In this document: positions 1 through 8,685 of the stretch, in pieces | Layout: the number at the start of each line of letters is the position of its first letter | Position numbering within the stretch: position 1 is the stretch's first letter | Assembly: GCF_000275845.1 (NCBI RefSeq) | Contig: NW_006766896.1 | Location: 328,734 to 343,450, forward strand | Source of the DNA: Dichomitus squalens LYAD-421 SS1 | Taxonomy: Eukaryota > Basidiomycota > Agaricomycetes > Polyporales > Polyporaceae | Direction of reading: 5' to 3' | DNA: 14,717 bases | Made by a program: the position numbers and the translations under genes | The notes under the pieces: generated by a model | Database searches by the model: none | What the model was told of the DNA's origin: nothing | What the model saw: the letters and a program-made list of their open reading frames with translations, nothing else

Positions 1-1011
1 AACTGTTCCTCCGACTCAGACTCCTCTTGCTGGCTAGAAACTGCAGCTCGTTTGTCATATACAGCTAGTTCTCTCGTCGGCCTTCATATCCAAGTCGAGT
101 TCCGTTCCCTATGAGTTGATTTTTGATCTATCCGTCGGCAAGCTCTTTGTCGGTTCGCAGCTCAGATATGGCGTATTATGGGGTAGTAGGTCATTTAAAT
201 TCAAGGACAGGGATGAGTATGCAATAGTCTCATCAGCCCTTATTGTACCTCCTCGCGGCCACGATGCGTTTGGCCTATCCGAGAGCCATGGCCTGCCGTC
301 AGACGCACACTCGGACATGCCGGAGATCTCACGTGCTAACTTTTGACCGGCGGTCATGACCGGGTCACACAGTGACCGGTCATCCGTCGTCTAAAAGTCA
401 TGACCGTTGACTTGACCCGTAACAACGCTGCTTTGCCCGGCGCCGGCTTCTGGTCCTTCAAATTGCCTGGTTTCTGCTGTCTCCCCTGGTCCATTCCTGT
501 CTCTCCTGCTCTGGAACTTCTCCGAGTCACACATGATCACTATAAGAGCGCGATGGCACCTACCTATCTGAGGTCTTTCTGCTGCAGCCTGTGGTTCGCC
601 TACCATCCCGCACACGTCCCCCGTCATAGCAGGTCATCGCATGGTATGCCGTCAGTATGCTTGTGGAGAAGGGCATCAACAAGGAAGATCTGTGGTGATT
701 GGACATAAAGCTTGCATTAGTGCGCCATTATGTTGCTTCTCTCCAAGTGAGTAGTAAAGTGCGAACGACGATGACATATACCTTTTCTGACCCCCAGACT
801 GGCTCCTTGCGTCGCTTACGCTCCTCGATGGAACGCGACTAGCGTTTGAGCTCTGCGCTCACCGGTGTTGGTCTCATGAAGGTCGATATGCGCAGCATAT
901 ATCACCCACCCGGAGCAGCTCTTCTACCTTTGACCCTGCCGCTCAAAAAATGTCCTCTTTGAGCCACAGCATATGCATCCATCGATGCCTACGCTGACAA
1001 GGTTGGTATGA
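1..1011. other. Unassigned region, no supported gene
   Basis: Only short open frames overlapping on both strands are present, and none resembles a family I know. The one structured piece is the palindrome cluster at 344-404, listed separately. It may be decayed intergenic or transposon sequence; nothing in it decides this. Confidence 0.5.
344..404. repeat. Cluster of TGACCGG palindromes
   Basis: Within 61 bp there is a perfect 12 bp palindrome CGGTCATGACCG (351-362), an inverted repeat GGTCAC-ACA-GTGACC (363-377), a perfect 10 bp palindrome TGACCGGTCA (373-382) and GTCATGAC (397-404). All are built from the same TGACC/GGTCA half-site. The spacing would suit a dimeric DNA-binding protein or a hairpin-rich transposon end, but neither can be shown here. 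Confidence 0.6.
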
Positions 1012-1170
1012 GCATGTATTCCGTCCATAGGCAGCAAAATCGCCAACCGAGGTCTCATCGGACAGGGCTTCTTTCCGCGCACCACGAGCAACAACTATCG
1101 CGACATTCCAGGCGGCATCCGGTACGTCGGCGCACCCGTCTTCCTCACTTACTCTTACATTCTGGATGAT
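1012..1170 (+). pseudogene. Exon-like open stretch, unknown protein
   Basis: This frame has no ATG but is open from 1012 to a TGA at 1171-1173 and reads like real protein, with GLIGQGFFPRTTSNNY followed by RDIPGGIRYVGAPVFLTYSY and ILDD. A possible splice acceptor (ccatag, ending at 1030) lies near the start of the protein-like part, so the coding exon may run from about 1031. I do not recognise the family. It stops right where the duplicated unit begins (about 1174), so it may be the end of a gene truncated at the duplication breakpoint. Composition (Gly/Pro/Arg/Tyr spacing) is the only evidence; no second exon could be tied to it. Confidence 0.3.
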
Positions 1171-1245
1171 TGACAAGACGTGGTGGCAGATGCCGTGTTG
1201 GATCGGAGTTAAGCTTCGGGGCCGCCATGGGGCGGAGATGCGAGG

Positions 1246-2080
1246 ATGCTCATGTTGCGCTCTGCTGGTATGTTCTCAGCTGCAGCTGCTAGCGAACAGG
1301 ACGTTTTTGCGCTCTACGCCGACAATAGGCTCACGATTGACCCCTTGACGGCGGAGCGGGCATGCTGACGTGTCCCCTCAGATGACGTGAGCTGGAGCCG
1401 CACTAGCACAGGCTGAACGGCGAGGCCTCCCGACGTCTCTCCCTCTGCCGCCTCTTCGTACCTCCGGGAGAACATATAGCAACTGCTGTGCTCGCCTGAG
1501 GGAACTGGGCTCAGAATCTGAAACATGGTCAGATTCGCATCTCGTACAAGGCCTCTCCGCTCTTTTTCCTCTACGTCTCTGGTACCTATCGCCCCAGGTC
1601 TCAGCTTCTCTCCCTGCATCCAAGTCAAAGCACATACGGATCCGGGCGCGTGCTCCCTGCACATATGCAAGCTCGTCTCGCTTCACTGCGTCAGCTGCTG
1701 TCGTGCAAAACCACTGGCAGCAGGTCGCGGACTGCGTCGGGTTTTCCAAGCGTCTCCAGTTGGACACCGAGAAGAGCCCTGATTGGGAGGCCATCGTACC
1801 CCTCCTACACGTCGGTCTTAGGGCCACCTCTCTTTCATCGGGCGTATCTCTCCTCCTGGGCAGATCGACGGTTGCATCGCGCGAGGTTGGACCCGCTGGA
1901 CGCGCCGTCGCTGCCTCCTAGGGCACCAATCTTCTAGCTTAGCTGTCACGCTGGGGACAAAACTGCCCTCAATCTCGTCCAGACGAACTAGCTATAGTAC
2001 TGAACACTCCCCTTCCCCCAACGAGTATCATATGCCTGTTCTTGCGCCCCGGCATGATAGAAGCAGATGCGCTCTACACT
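1246..2080 (+). pseudogene. Decayed duplicated modules left of gene A
   Basis: Two blocks here match copy 2. The first reads on the plus strand, from ATG 1246 to TGA 1366-1368, as a 40-residue peptide containing ASEQDVFALYADNRLTIDPL. In copy 2 the same stretch (about 6806-6900) has one T fewer in GTTTTGCG, shifting the frame. The second block (about 1700-1990) reads as QLDTEKSPDWEA and matches RLDTERSDHWET in copy 2, again with different downstream frames. Conserved peptides with frames broken between copies suggest a dead gene that was duplicated along with its DUF6533 neighbour. I do not recognise the protein, and the open frames on the minus strand in this interval are not shared between copies. 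Confidence 0.35.
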
Positions 2081-3356
2081 AAAGTTCCAGGACGACATTA
2101 CTCTGGAGCGGTTGTGATCCGACGTCGCCAGAAAATCGTCTCTCTGCTCGTGGCACGGCGGAACGTTAAATCGATTTCTGGCCTTTTTATTATGAGAGTG
2201 TTGTCGGTGGTGGTTTTATACGATAAGCTGCTTGAAGGCGGATCAGACTGATCTGCCGCATTTGTTGGTACACACAATTCTATGTCTGCCTCGAACCCAT
2301 TCAGTGACGAGTGGACCAAAGAACACGATATGACTGAATCGAGTTTGCTGTTCATAGCTGCGAATGCTATTCAACGTCTCGTCCCACTAGACATGGTGCC
2401 ACAATACGTATAAATAGCTTTGGATCGATTTCGAGACTCAGGAGCGAATAAATACAATCTCGAGGTCAACGAGCAGGCGGTACGCGGTGCATCTCACTTC
2501 TACGTAGATACCACAGGTCCTTTGTCCTTTCCTCAACCCCACCAGTCGTTGAGCCAGACTACTCCCTCGATGCCGGAGTGGGCTCGTCAGCGCGCTCCTC
2601 ATCATCACCATCACCATAGTCCTCCTTGAGGTAATCTTCGGCGGAAATAGATGCTCCGAGTGACCCAACGACCCGTTCGAATACCAGAGAACGATCGAGG
2701 TGCAGCGACGAAATCTGTGAGGACGGTATGGAGCCAACGGCCCGGAGGCTTGCTGACTGTAGGTGGAGCAGGAAGCGTGACACGAGGATGGCAGATAACC
2801 TGCGTGGACGGATGTACAGGCGAAGAGTCAGAAGGAATGGGTTTGGGTGACAGATGCATAGGCAAACATACGGGGTTGTGAAGTGCGAAACTACACTCGG
2901 GTATGAAGATTGAGACCCGTCTACGGTGGTCTGTAATATCCAAGGTCGCCTGTTACACTGGTTGAGTGCGAGTGTGCGAATTAACCGAGAGCATTGTGAA
3001 AGCAAGACGTAGGGAATTGAGCACGGCGAGGACGCTAAGTGACGAGGGAGTAAGATATGATATGCGGCAGAACTGCGTCGCTCACAGAAAATAGACTGTT
3101 CCTGCGTGGTATTGCATTAGCTTTCTACGCCTCGACCAGCCCTAGTATTACTCAATACACACCATCCGTCAGCAGCGCGCTAGATATTGAGTGCTTCAGC
3201 ACACTCGCACGGCGAGTCGGGAATTGGAGACCTAATGTGTGCCATATGGCACCTATGGCGAGGGCGTCTGCTGCAATCAGGCACGACCGAGAGATGATCG
3301 TGACTAAAGTAGCCCGTAAGGTCGAGCGTTTGGTGTCAACTTTGATTGCACCTTAC

Positions 3357-3358
3357 AC
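3357..3358 (-). other. Putative second 2-nt microexon (GT) in gene A
   Basis: ACCTAG|GT|GTAAGG lies between introns of 60 nt (3418-3359) and 53 nt (3356-3304). Adding GT completes AAG TTC, giving K-K-F-T-I-I-S-R, which fits the family pattern before the S-R-x-C helix. Gene B has AT at the same place (10554-10555). Confidence 0.6.
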
Positions 3359-3833
3359 CTAGGTAGGTACGTTGAGCTTCAACGAATAGTCCCAATCGAC
3401 ACCCTCGAGAAAAATCACTTTTTGGTGAGCCCGATGGACACTCGGTCAATCTCTGCATCCAAAGGGAAGGATGTTCTCCCCGGTCAATCCAAACCCGAAG
3501 GTAGCCTGTTGATGAAGCAGTGTTCAACTGGTAGCAATGAACGCGCAGTGATCCAATCTCACAAATTAACTGCGAGAGGCACCAAGGATAGGACAGCAGC
3601 GATAGCACACAAAGTCAAACTCCTCCTGAGTGCATAGACACGTATCGCTGTGAAGGCTAGAGATTCACACTATCGAGATGTGCTCGTAGATATATGTGGA
3701 TATAGAATGCGCACCTTCCAGGATCATGAAAAGTAAGTATGCAACAGCGGTATCACCTCTGGTAGACAGAGCACAACTGCTTGGAAAACGACCGATTGTG
3801 GTACTTCGGGGAGGTTCCATTGAATTGTCTCAC

Positions 3834-3835
3834 CT
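3834..3835 (-). other. Putative 2-nt microexon (AG) in gene A
   Basis: The upstream exon ends in phase 0 (3895) and the downstream exon (from 3776) needs two extra bases to read S-C-A-L. Between them, the sequence CTCCAG|AG|GTGAGA supplies exactly two bases flanked by canonical sites, with introns of 59 and 57 nt. Gene B has the same arrangement at 11039-11040. Confidence 0.6.
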
Positions 3836-4172
3836 CTGGAGAAGTCCAGATATATGAGTTCAGTTGATCCCAGCAAGAGCGGAGTAGTGCATACCTTTTC
3901 TGACATGTCCAATCCAGTTGCAAGGTCCCAAACCAAACAGAGCGCGGTCATGTACTTGTTCAGCCAGAACAAGATGGCTGCCCCTGTGATCTTTCGTCCC
4001 CAGAAACACCGTATTTCTTCCGCGGTCGTGACCATTGAATCGAAGAAGAATACCGCTGCAGAACAGATCGGTGAGTCAGTCAGCGTTGACTGTCCAGGGC
4101 ATCCCGGTGGTATGCTGCAGCTCAGTGGGATCCGCACCTGCTGCTGCGACACCGCAGTAGGTTGTTGTCATG

Positions 4173-4240
4173 CTACGGGGTCCAGAAATTCATAGTGAGT
4201 GCTCGTAGTACCAGGCTGAAGAAGAGGACAAGGCACATAC
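4173..4240 (-). other. Intron 1 of gene A, absent from gene B
   Basis: A 68 nt intron (GTATGT..CCGTAG) splits the codon TA|C after MASSQFGQLGAEYSS. Without it the frame hits TAG at once. In gene B the matching N-terminus MSSSQANQIVAQYAIVYC is one uninterrupted exon, so the paralogs differ by an intron gain or loss. Confidence 0.6.
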
Positions 4241-4287
4241 TAGCTGGAGTATTCGGCACCAAGCTGGCCAAACTGTGAAGAAGCCAT

Positions 4288-6744
4288 AATCTCTACAGGG
4301 AGCCTGGGTTCGACGCGACGTCTGTGGGGTGTCTCCTGGAATGCTGAGGATGAGCCCAGTCGGTGATCCCAGCGTAGGGCGCGATGCCTATGAGAGAGTG
4401 CGACAGGGAGTGAGTTTGAAGGGAGTAGGACTGAACCGTATATATTCACCACAGCGTAAGCATGACAGACGTCATCTGCGGTAGAGAAACCTGCAGGGAA
4501 GGCGAGACAGTTTCGTAGCGCGTTGCATGCACGATCTTACCGTACGTACGCATACAGATGGGCGTGCGAGTTTCTGACATGTGGCTTGCGCGGTGTCCAG
4601 AGATATGATGTGTCCAGAAGGACAATGTAGCGGTGGCGCACTTCAACAGATGCACTGGAGAGTACATAGAGGCAAATACACATCGTCATACACGCACGGT
4701 AGGATAGAGCCTTGGCCACAGAGCTTACGGGTAAGGCAGTGGCGAGACAGCTACGGTGTCCTCGCGAATCACACTAGGCATCATGAGTACTGAGAGGGGC
4801 AACCGCAGAAAACCACGGAAGCCAGCGCACGCGAGCAACGCCGGTGGCGTACGGTGGCGTAGATTTTTCACGCAGTAACGTTCTATGAAAGATGCAAGCG
4901 ACGATGGCACGGAACGTTTGGTCGGTCTCCGTCACCTCCTTTTCGTATTTCCCTTCGTCACGCTCACTGCACGCAAAATCGGTTCCGAGGAGAATCAACC
5001 ATCTGGGGACGCGTCAGCACTCTAGGGTAGAGACAGTATCGCGCTAGAGACAAGCGAGATACGAGGTGTACCTTCTGATAAAAACTCCTCCACACATCCT
5101 GGTCACTGACGATCTGGATCGGGCCCTTGAGTGTGTCATACACATCGATAATCAGCAGTCGCTACGGAATGCTCGCAGTTCGAGAACAAAGCATACATAG
5201 ACGTCTTTTGGTTCTCGATCCGACAACACTCCGAGTCGTTGCTAAGACATGATAACTGTCAAATGGTCGTCTTCATCTGGGCCGTCAGCCTGTATCGCCT
5301 TGCAGAGAGATGTGTATTCTTCTCCTCCCACCTTCAGGGGCGCCGCCTGCGCGTCGCTCGCGGCGGGTGTGCCTTCCTCTGAGTGACCGACGTCGTTAGA
5401 GCCTTCGCCGCGGCGTCGAGCTTCTCGCGTTCTTGGCGCTTGGTTGTGCCCAAAAAAGGGAGGAATCTCAAGTCAACGAGCGAGCGAGAGAAGAGACATA
5501 TCCCACTGCACAACGCTCTTCTCCCATTCCTCCTTCGCCTTCTAGAAGAGCTCTTCAGCAAGCACATGCAGCTCCGAGATGCATGGCAGACGGCACCGGC
5601 GGCACTTTCTGCGCACGACCGCCGCACCGAGCAACCACAACCTCAAGCGTCTCCCTGTGCTCCGTTCCTCAAGAGATTCACTATTGAGTGCCACCCTCTG
5701 ATAGCGTTCGCGCCGCCTGATAAGGCTATCAGCTGATCCTTCGATTTTGATCCTAACTCTACTCCGCCAATGCCGCTTGTTGACGCCGGAGTACGGGGAG
5801 CCGAGCCGCCGAAGGCAGTACATAGAGGTGGCGGAGAAGCACGCGAAAAGGGGGATGATGACAGTGGAGAGTGCGGCAGAAAACGCTCCGGACATAGTGG
5901 CGGAGACGAGCAAGTTGAAGGTCTACCATCTGGGCGTCGTGTTCGAAGCCCTGTAGGGAAGTGAGGGCCTGTAGTGATCTCTTCCCCGCCTTCGTCGCTT
6001 GTGCTGTGCCGAGCAAGGTCCAACACCAAAGTGAATCCAGGAGCAGTCGCAAGCTCGGAGACGTCCACTCTCCAGTCAAGAGTCCTCGCGCTCAAACTGT
6101 TTGTCTGGAGGGACCCACGGACTGAGTGTGCGAAAGGTCGGTATAGGAAGGCAGATCGGAGGCGAGAGATGTTGTCGACTTGACCCTAGCGTCCATGGGT
6201 GCTGCCGCCGTAGTAGATGACAAGGCTTCAGAGAGGCATGACGTCCATCGAGAGAAGCTGGGGAACCGGGCGCGGGGAAGAGCGATGGGAGATCGGCAGC
6301 CTTAGATGCGCAGACAGAGGTACCGTCGATAGGGAGCGGGGTGCTCGCAATGGGGAGGGTGGTCGAGAGGAGAATTGGGAGAACGCACTCAAGGAGATTC
6401 ACATGAACATTCCAAGGACTGAGCTATCAACAGGGGTCCGAGTCGTTCGCACGCAGGCACTAGTGCTGCACGGAGTCCTGCGCGTCAGCCATTGAGCATG
6501 AAAGGAAGACGGGTTTGAGATACCCACTCGAGTATCCGCAGGGTGTTTGTGCTGCCATGCTTGGAGGGCTGCCCGCAGGCTTGAGCCCTGCAGCGCGAGG
6601 ATGGTGGCGTGCAGAGAGTCGCGGCGTCTCGAGTCGAGTCGCGCAAGTTGTCGCCCGGCACGGGGACACGGGCCGGGGCCTCGTGCGCATAGGTCCCCGT
6701 CATCCTCAATTACGCCATTAATTATGTACGCTCTGGGTGTCAGC
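4288..6744. other. Spacer between the duplicated units, no identified gene
   Basis: This interval lies between gene A and the second copy of the unit. Open frames exist on both strands, the longest being 5643-6095 minus (150 codons) and 5383-5736 plus (117 codons), but they overlap each other and none shows a motif I can name. A hydrophobic run, TMSGAFSAALSTVIIPLFAC, occurs in another minus frame near 5800-5900. A split gene on the minus strand between about 6100 and 5330 is possible, but no convincing chain of exons could be built. Confidence 0.45.
4439..4445 (-). promoter_or_regulatory. Possible TATA element upstream of gene A
   Basis: TATATAT lies about 155 bp upstream of the proposed start codon of gene A, reading on the minus strand. 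Fungal promoters often lack a strict TATA position, so this is only a candidate. Confidence 0.2.
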
Positions 6745-7026
6745 AAGACGTGGTTGCGGAACCCGTGCTTGATTGGTGTCGAGATATGGGCGGAGAGGCG
6801 AGGATGTTCGTGTTGCACTCTGCGGGTGCGTTCTCAGCTTCAGCTGCTAGCGAACAGGGCGTTTTGCGCTCTACGTCGACGATAGGCTCACGATTGCTAA
6901 CTTGACGGTGGAGCGGGACGGCTGGAGGACACCGTCCCCCCAGAAGACGTGGCGCCGGTGTCGTACTAGCACGTGCTGGAACGACTTTACTTCCCTCCGC
7001 TATATCCTCACAACTCGCATCTCTCC

Positions 7027-7063
7027 CACAGCGTGAAGTGCCAGATTTTGGCGGGAGGAGAAC
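7027..7063 (+). repeat. Left terminal inverted repeat
   Basis: Begins CACAGCGTGAAGTGCCAGAT and runs to GGAGAAC. It pairs with the reverse complement of 8686-8721, differing at one base (T versus G at position 13) and by one base in the G-rich part. Confidence 0.85.
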
Positions 7064-7077
7064 AAGCGGAGAATGAG

Positions 7078-7120
7078 CACATTGCCGCCACGTTCTCCCC
7101 ACATTGCCGCCACATTCTCC
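7078..7120. repeat. Subterminal tandem 21-mer of the element
   Basis: Two 21 bp copies (7078-7098 and 7100-7120) separated by one C differ at a single base. Each ends in a CAC[AG]TTCTCC box, the motif repeated elsewhere near both ends of the element (for example around 7170-7215 and 8567-8690). Likely transposase-binding repeats, by analogy with CACTA elements. Confidence 0.7.
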
Positions 7121-7423
7121 AACAGAGGAGAATGTGCGTCTTTTCCACGAAGACTCCATAGATTGTCCAGACGTTGCCTGCACATTCTCTGCACATTCCC
7201 GAGTGTGGAGAATGCGCGATGGATACTACGTAGCACGGCTTATCTGACGTCACTTAGCAAACTTTAATCAATTTGTGAGCACGTGCTCCCCGACCCATTC
7301 GCGAGCTCATGCGGGACCGCACATCCACCGCGCAGTAATCGCTTGGGCGTACAATTGCAGGCAATACATATGTTCGCTATATAGACTTACGAAACAGATC
7401 TAGAGGGATGCGTGGCCTGTTGT

Positions 7424-7459
7424 GGTTGAAAGCTAGCGTGCGGTTGAAAGCTAGCGCGC
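7424..7459. repeat. 18-bp tandem repeat inside the element
   Basis: Two adjacent 18 bp copies, GGTTGAAAGCTAGCGTGC and GGTTGAAAGCTAGCGCGC, differ at one base. They encode nothing recognisable. Confidence 0.85.
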
Positions 7460-7642
7460 GGCTTGTAGAGGGCCCTCCCTGCTGGCCGCGGGGTTCCTTG
7501 TGAGGAATCTCCATATGCATCTCCTTGAAATCGACGTGCAGAGAGAAACCCTAACCGCGTTGAGCCCAATATACATGTTGAACTTCAACCCAAGTCGCCC
7601 ACATGCCGGGACAAGTGAGGGCTTGCAGGCTTGCGGAGTGTG

Positions 7643-7984
7643 TCACATGGTCAATGATCCAAGGTGCATGTTGACGATTGCAAGCTCATCAGTAAGTGGT
7701 GATTCAGCGCCCAAGATGGGGGAGAGCTTGAAGACATTCAACAGGATGCAGTAGACGTAGCTGAGACATCTGGGAGGCGGCAGTTCCTCAGAAGCAGAGA
7801 CCAGTGTCGACCAGTTAGTATCCCCAGTGAGGTCCCAGAGGGCCAGAGGCTCCAGCAGAGAGGGAGTGACGTTGTCTGACAGTTGAGGGGACTGAGAGAA
7901 AGCCAGTAGAGTAGACGCGTCATGGTTCCCAAGTCCAGAGGAAGCCAGATTGTCATCAAGCTCAGGAGAGGAGACTTGGAACAT
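7643..7984 (-). CDS. Hypothetical 113-codon ORF inside the element
   Basis: It runs from ATG at 7984 to the stop at 7643. The first 75 residues are rich in Ser, Leu, Asp and Glu (for example FQVSSPELDDNLASS and LWDLTGDTNWSTLV), rather like an acidic, flexible region of a regulatory protein, but no domain is visible. It lies wholly within the CACTA-like element, so it may be a captured host gene fragment or chance. It does not resemble a CACTA transposase. Confidence 0.25.
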   Translation of the reverse strand: MFQVSSPELDDNLASSGLGNHDASTLLAFSQSPQLSDNVTPSLLEPLALWDLTGDTNWSTLVSASEELPPPRCLSYVYCILLNVFKLSPILGAESPLTDELAIVNMHLGSLTM

Positions 7985-8030
7985 GGAACCAGGAGACGTC
8001 GCCCCGTAGGCTCATGAGCTTGTGCGCCAG

Positions 8031-8066
8031 TCTTCAGACACGATCGACAACGTCAAGGCAAAGATC
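8031..8066 (+). pseudogene. Captured ubiquitin fragment
   Basis: Twelve consecutive codons on the plus strand read SSDTIDNVKAKI, identical to residues about 19-30 of fungal ubiquitin (the stretch before QDKEGIPPDQQ). Neither the preceding nor the following codons match ubiquitin, so only this piece of helix 1 is present and it cannot make a ubiquitin fold. It sits in the middle of the transposon-like element. Twelve matching residues are far too many for chance, so I infer capture of a piece of a host ubiquitin gene, as DNA transposons are known to do. The surrounding frame stays open to 8363 but shows nothing else I recognise. Confidence 0.7.
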
Positions 8067-8685
8067 ATATCTTGCCATCTTGAGGGGTCCGGCAGTAACG
8101 ACAGTCGCAATCCACCACCAACGGACGCCACCGCCGCCACCAATTGCAACAGCCGCATCAGTAACGAGCTCATCTTCGTGCACGGTCTGCACATATACGC
8201 TCTCCGACAATTCGACAGTGCCTATTGGGATCTCTTGCTGGGTCCCTCGTCGACGCGTGGTCCTCTGGCTGGTGGCCTGTGCCGTTGCGATGTCGCATTC
8301 ATGATGCGCGTTGGTGGCCGCAGTGTGCGCACTGACGATGTCGTAACTCAGGAGCTTTTTTGAGCACTTGCCCTTGCAATAGCATCACTTTGGTGGTTGC
8401 CGGTATGGTTTGTTGGGCATGATGCCAGTCTGCAGCTGAGGGATAACAGCAGGCAGCCGGGGTGATAGTACAGCTGGAGGCATACTGGGAGTGGTGACGC
8501 TCCATAATGCCACGTCGAAAACTTATCTGACAAGTATCCATGCATTACGAGGCTACCGAATCGAGAACTAGAGAACATGGTGAGAATGTCGAGGCAACAT
8601 GCATGTAGTCTACGGATTCGCCGTCCTGGAGAACATGGGGGAGAATGTGGAGAGAATGTCATGGGAATCCGCACATTCTCCGCAT

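Larger units (their letters stand above)
1174..4287. repeat. Tandem duplication unit, copy 1
   Basis: Copy 1 of a direct duplication whose second copy is 6745-11404. Matching blocks in the same order are: 1174-1400 with 6745-6980; 1525-2080 with about 7005-7026 plus 8722-9265; and gene A with gene B. The distance from the stop codon of the DUF6533 gene to the GCCTGTTCT block on its left is nearly the same in both copies (about 520 and 510 bp). Copies are clearly diverged, so the duplication is not recent. Boundaries are by eye: the left one is fairly sharp at CAAGACGTGGT, while the right one is set at the gene starts because upstream sequence no longer aligns obviously. Confidence 0.75.
2559..4287 (-). 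pseudogene. DUF6533-family membrane protein, gene A (split gene, probably damaged)
   Basis: A fungal seven-helix-like DUF6533 protein; the family has no known reaction. Model on the minus strand, in order: 4287-4241, 4172-4138, 4055-3895, 3835-3834, 3776-3715, 3656-3563, 3505-3419, 3358-3357, 3303-3163, 3101-3086, 3034-2986, 2930-2872, 2799-2559. All introns are GT..AG and 51-82 nt. It starts MASSQFGQLGAEYSSY and carries the domain core EEIRCFWGRKITGAAILFWL, then FTAIRVYALRR, SRSCLIAADAL, DGTVYFLVLAVLNSLRLAF and ILVSRFLLHLQ. The tail is acidic (EDYGDGDDEE). Total coding length is 996 nt, about 331 residues, typical for the family. Compared with gene B, the exon ending at 3563 is 1 nt short and the next is 2 nt short, so the frame is lost between them and meets a TGA. 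An acceptor ending at 3476 would skip this and leave the gene open. It could therefore be a pseudogene or a gene with a shifted splice site. Confidence 0.8.

Noticed and set aside
1378..1827. 149-codon minus-strand frame
   Set aside because: Not kept in the second copy of the unit and overlapped by other frames; composition is Arg-rich as in chance frames of GC-rich DNA.
2420..2629. Plus-strand frame ending in a run of six histidines
   Set aside because: It is the antisense of the acidic GDGDDEE tail of gene A, whose reading is supported by the family and by gene B.
2559..3005. Reading the 148-codon minus frame as one exon
   Set aside because: The family alignment and gene B show two introns inside it (2985-2931 and 2871-2800); the frame is open through them by chance.
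5334..5736. Overlapping frames on both strands as a gene
   Set aside because: No motif, no consistent exon chain and no agreement between strands; only mentioned in the spacer entry.
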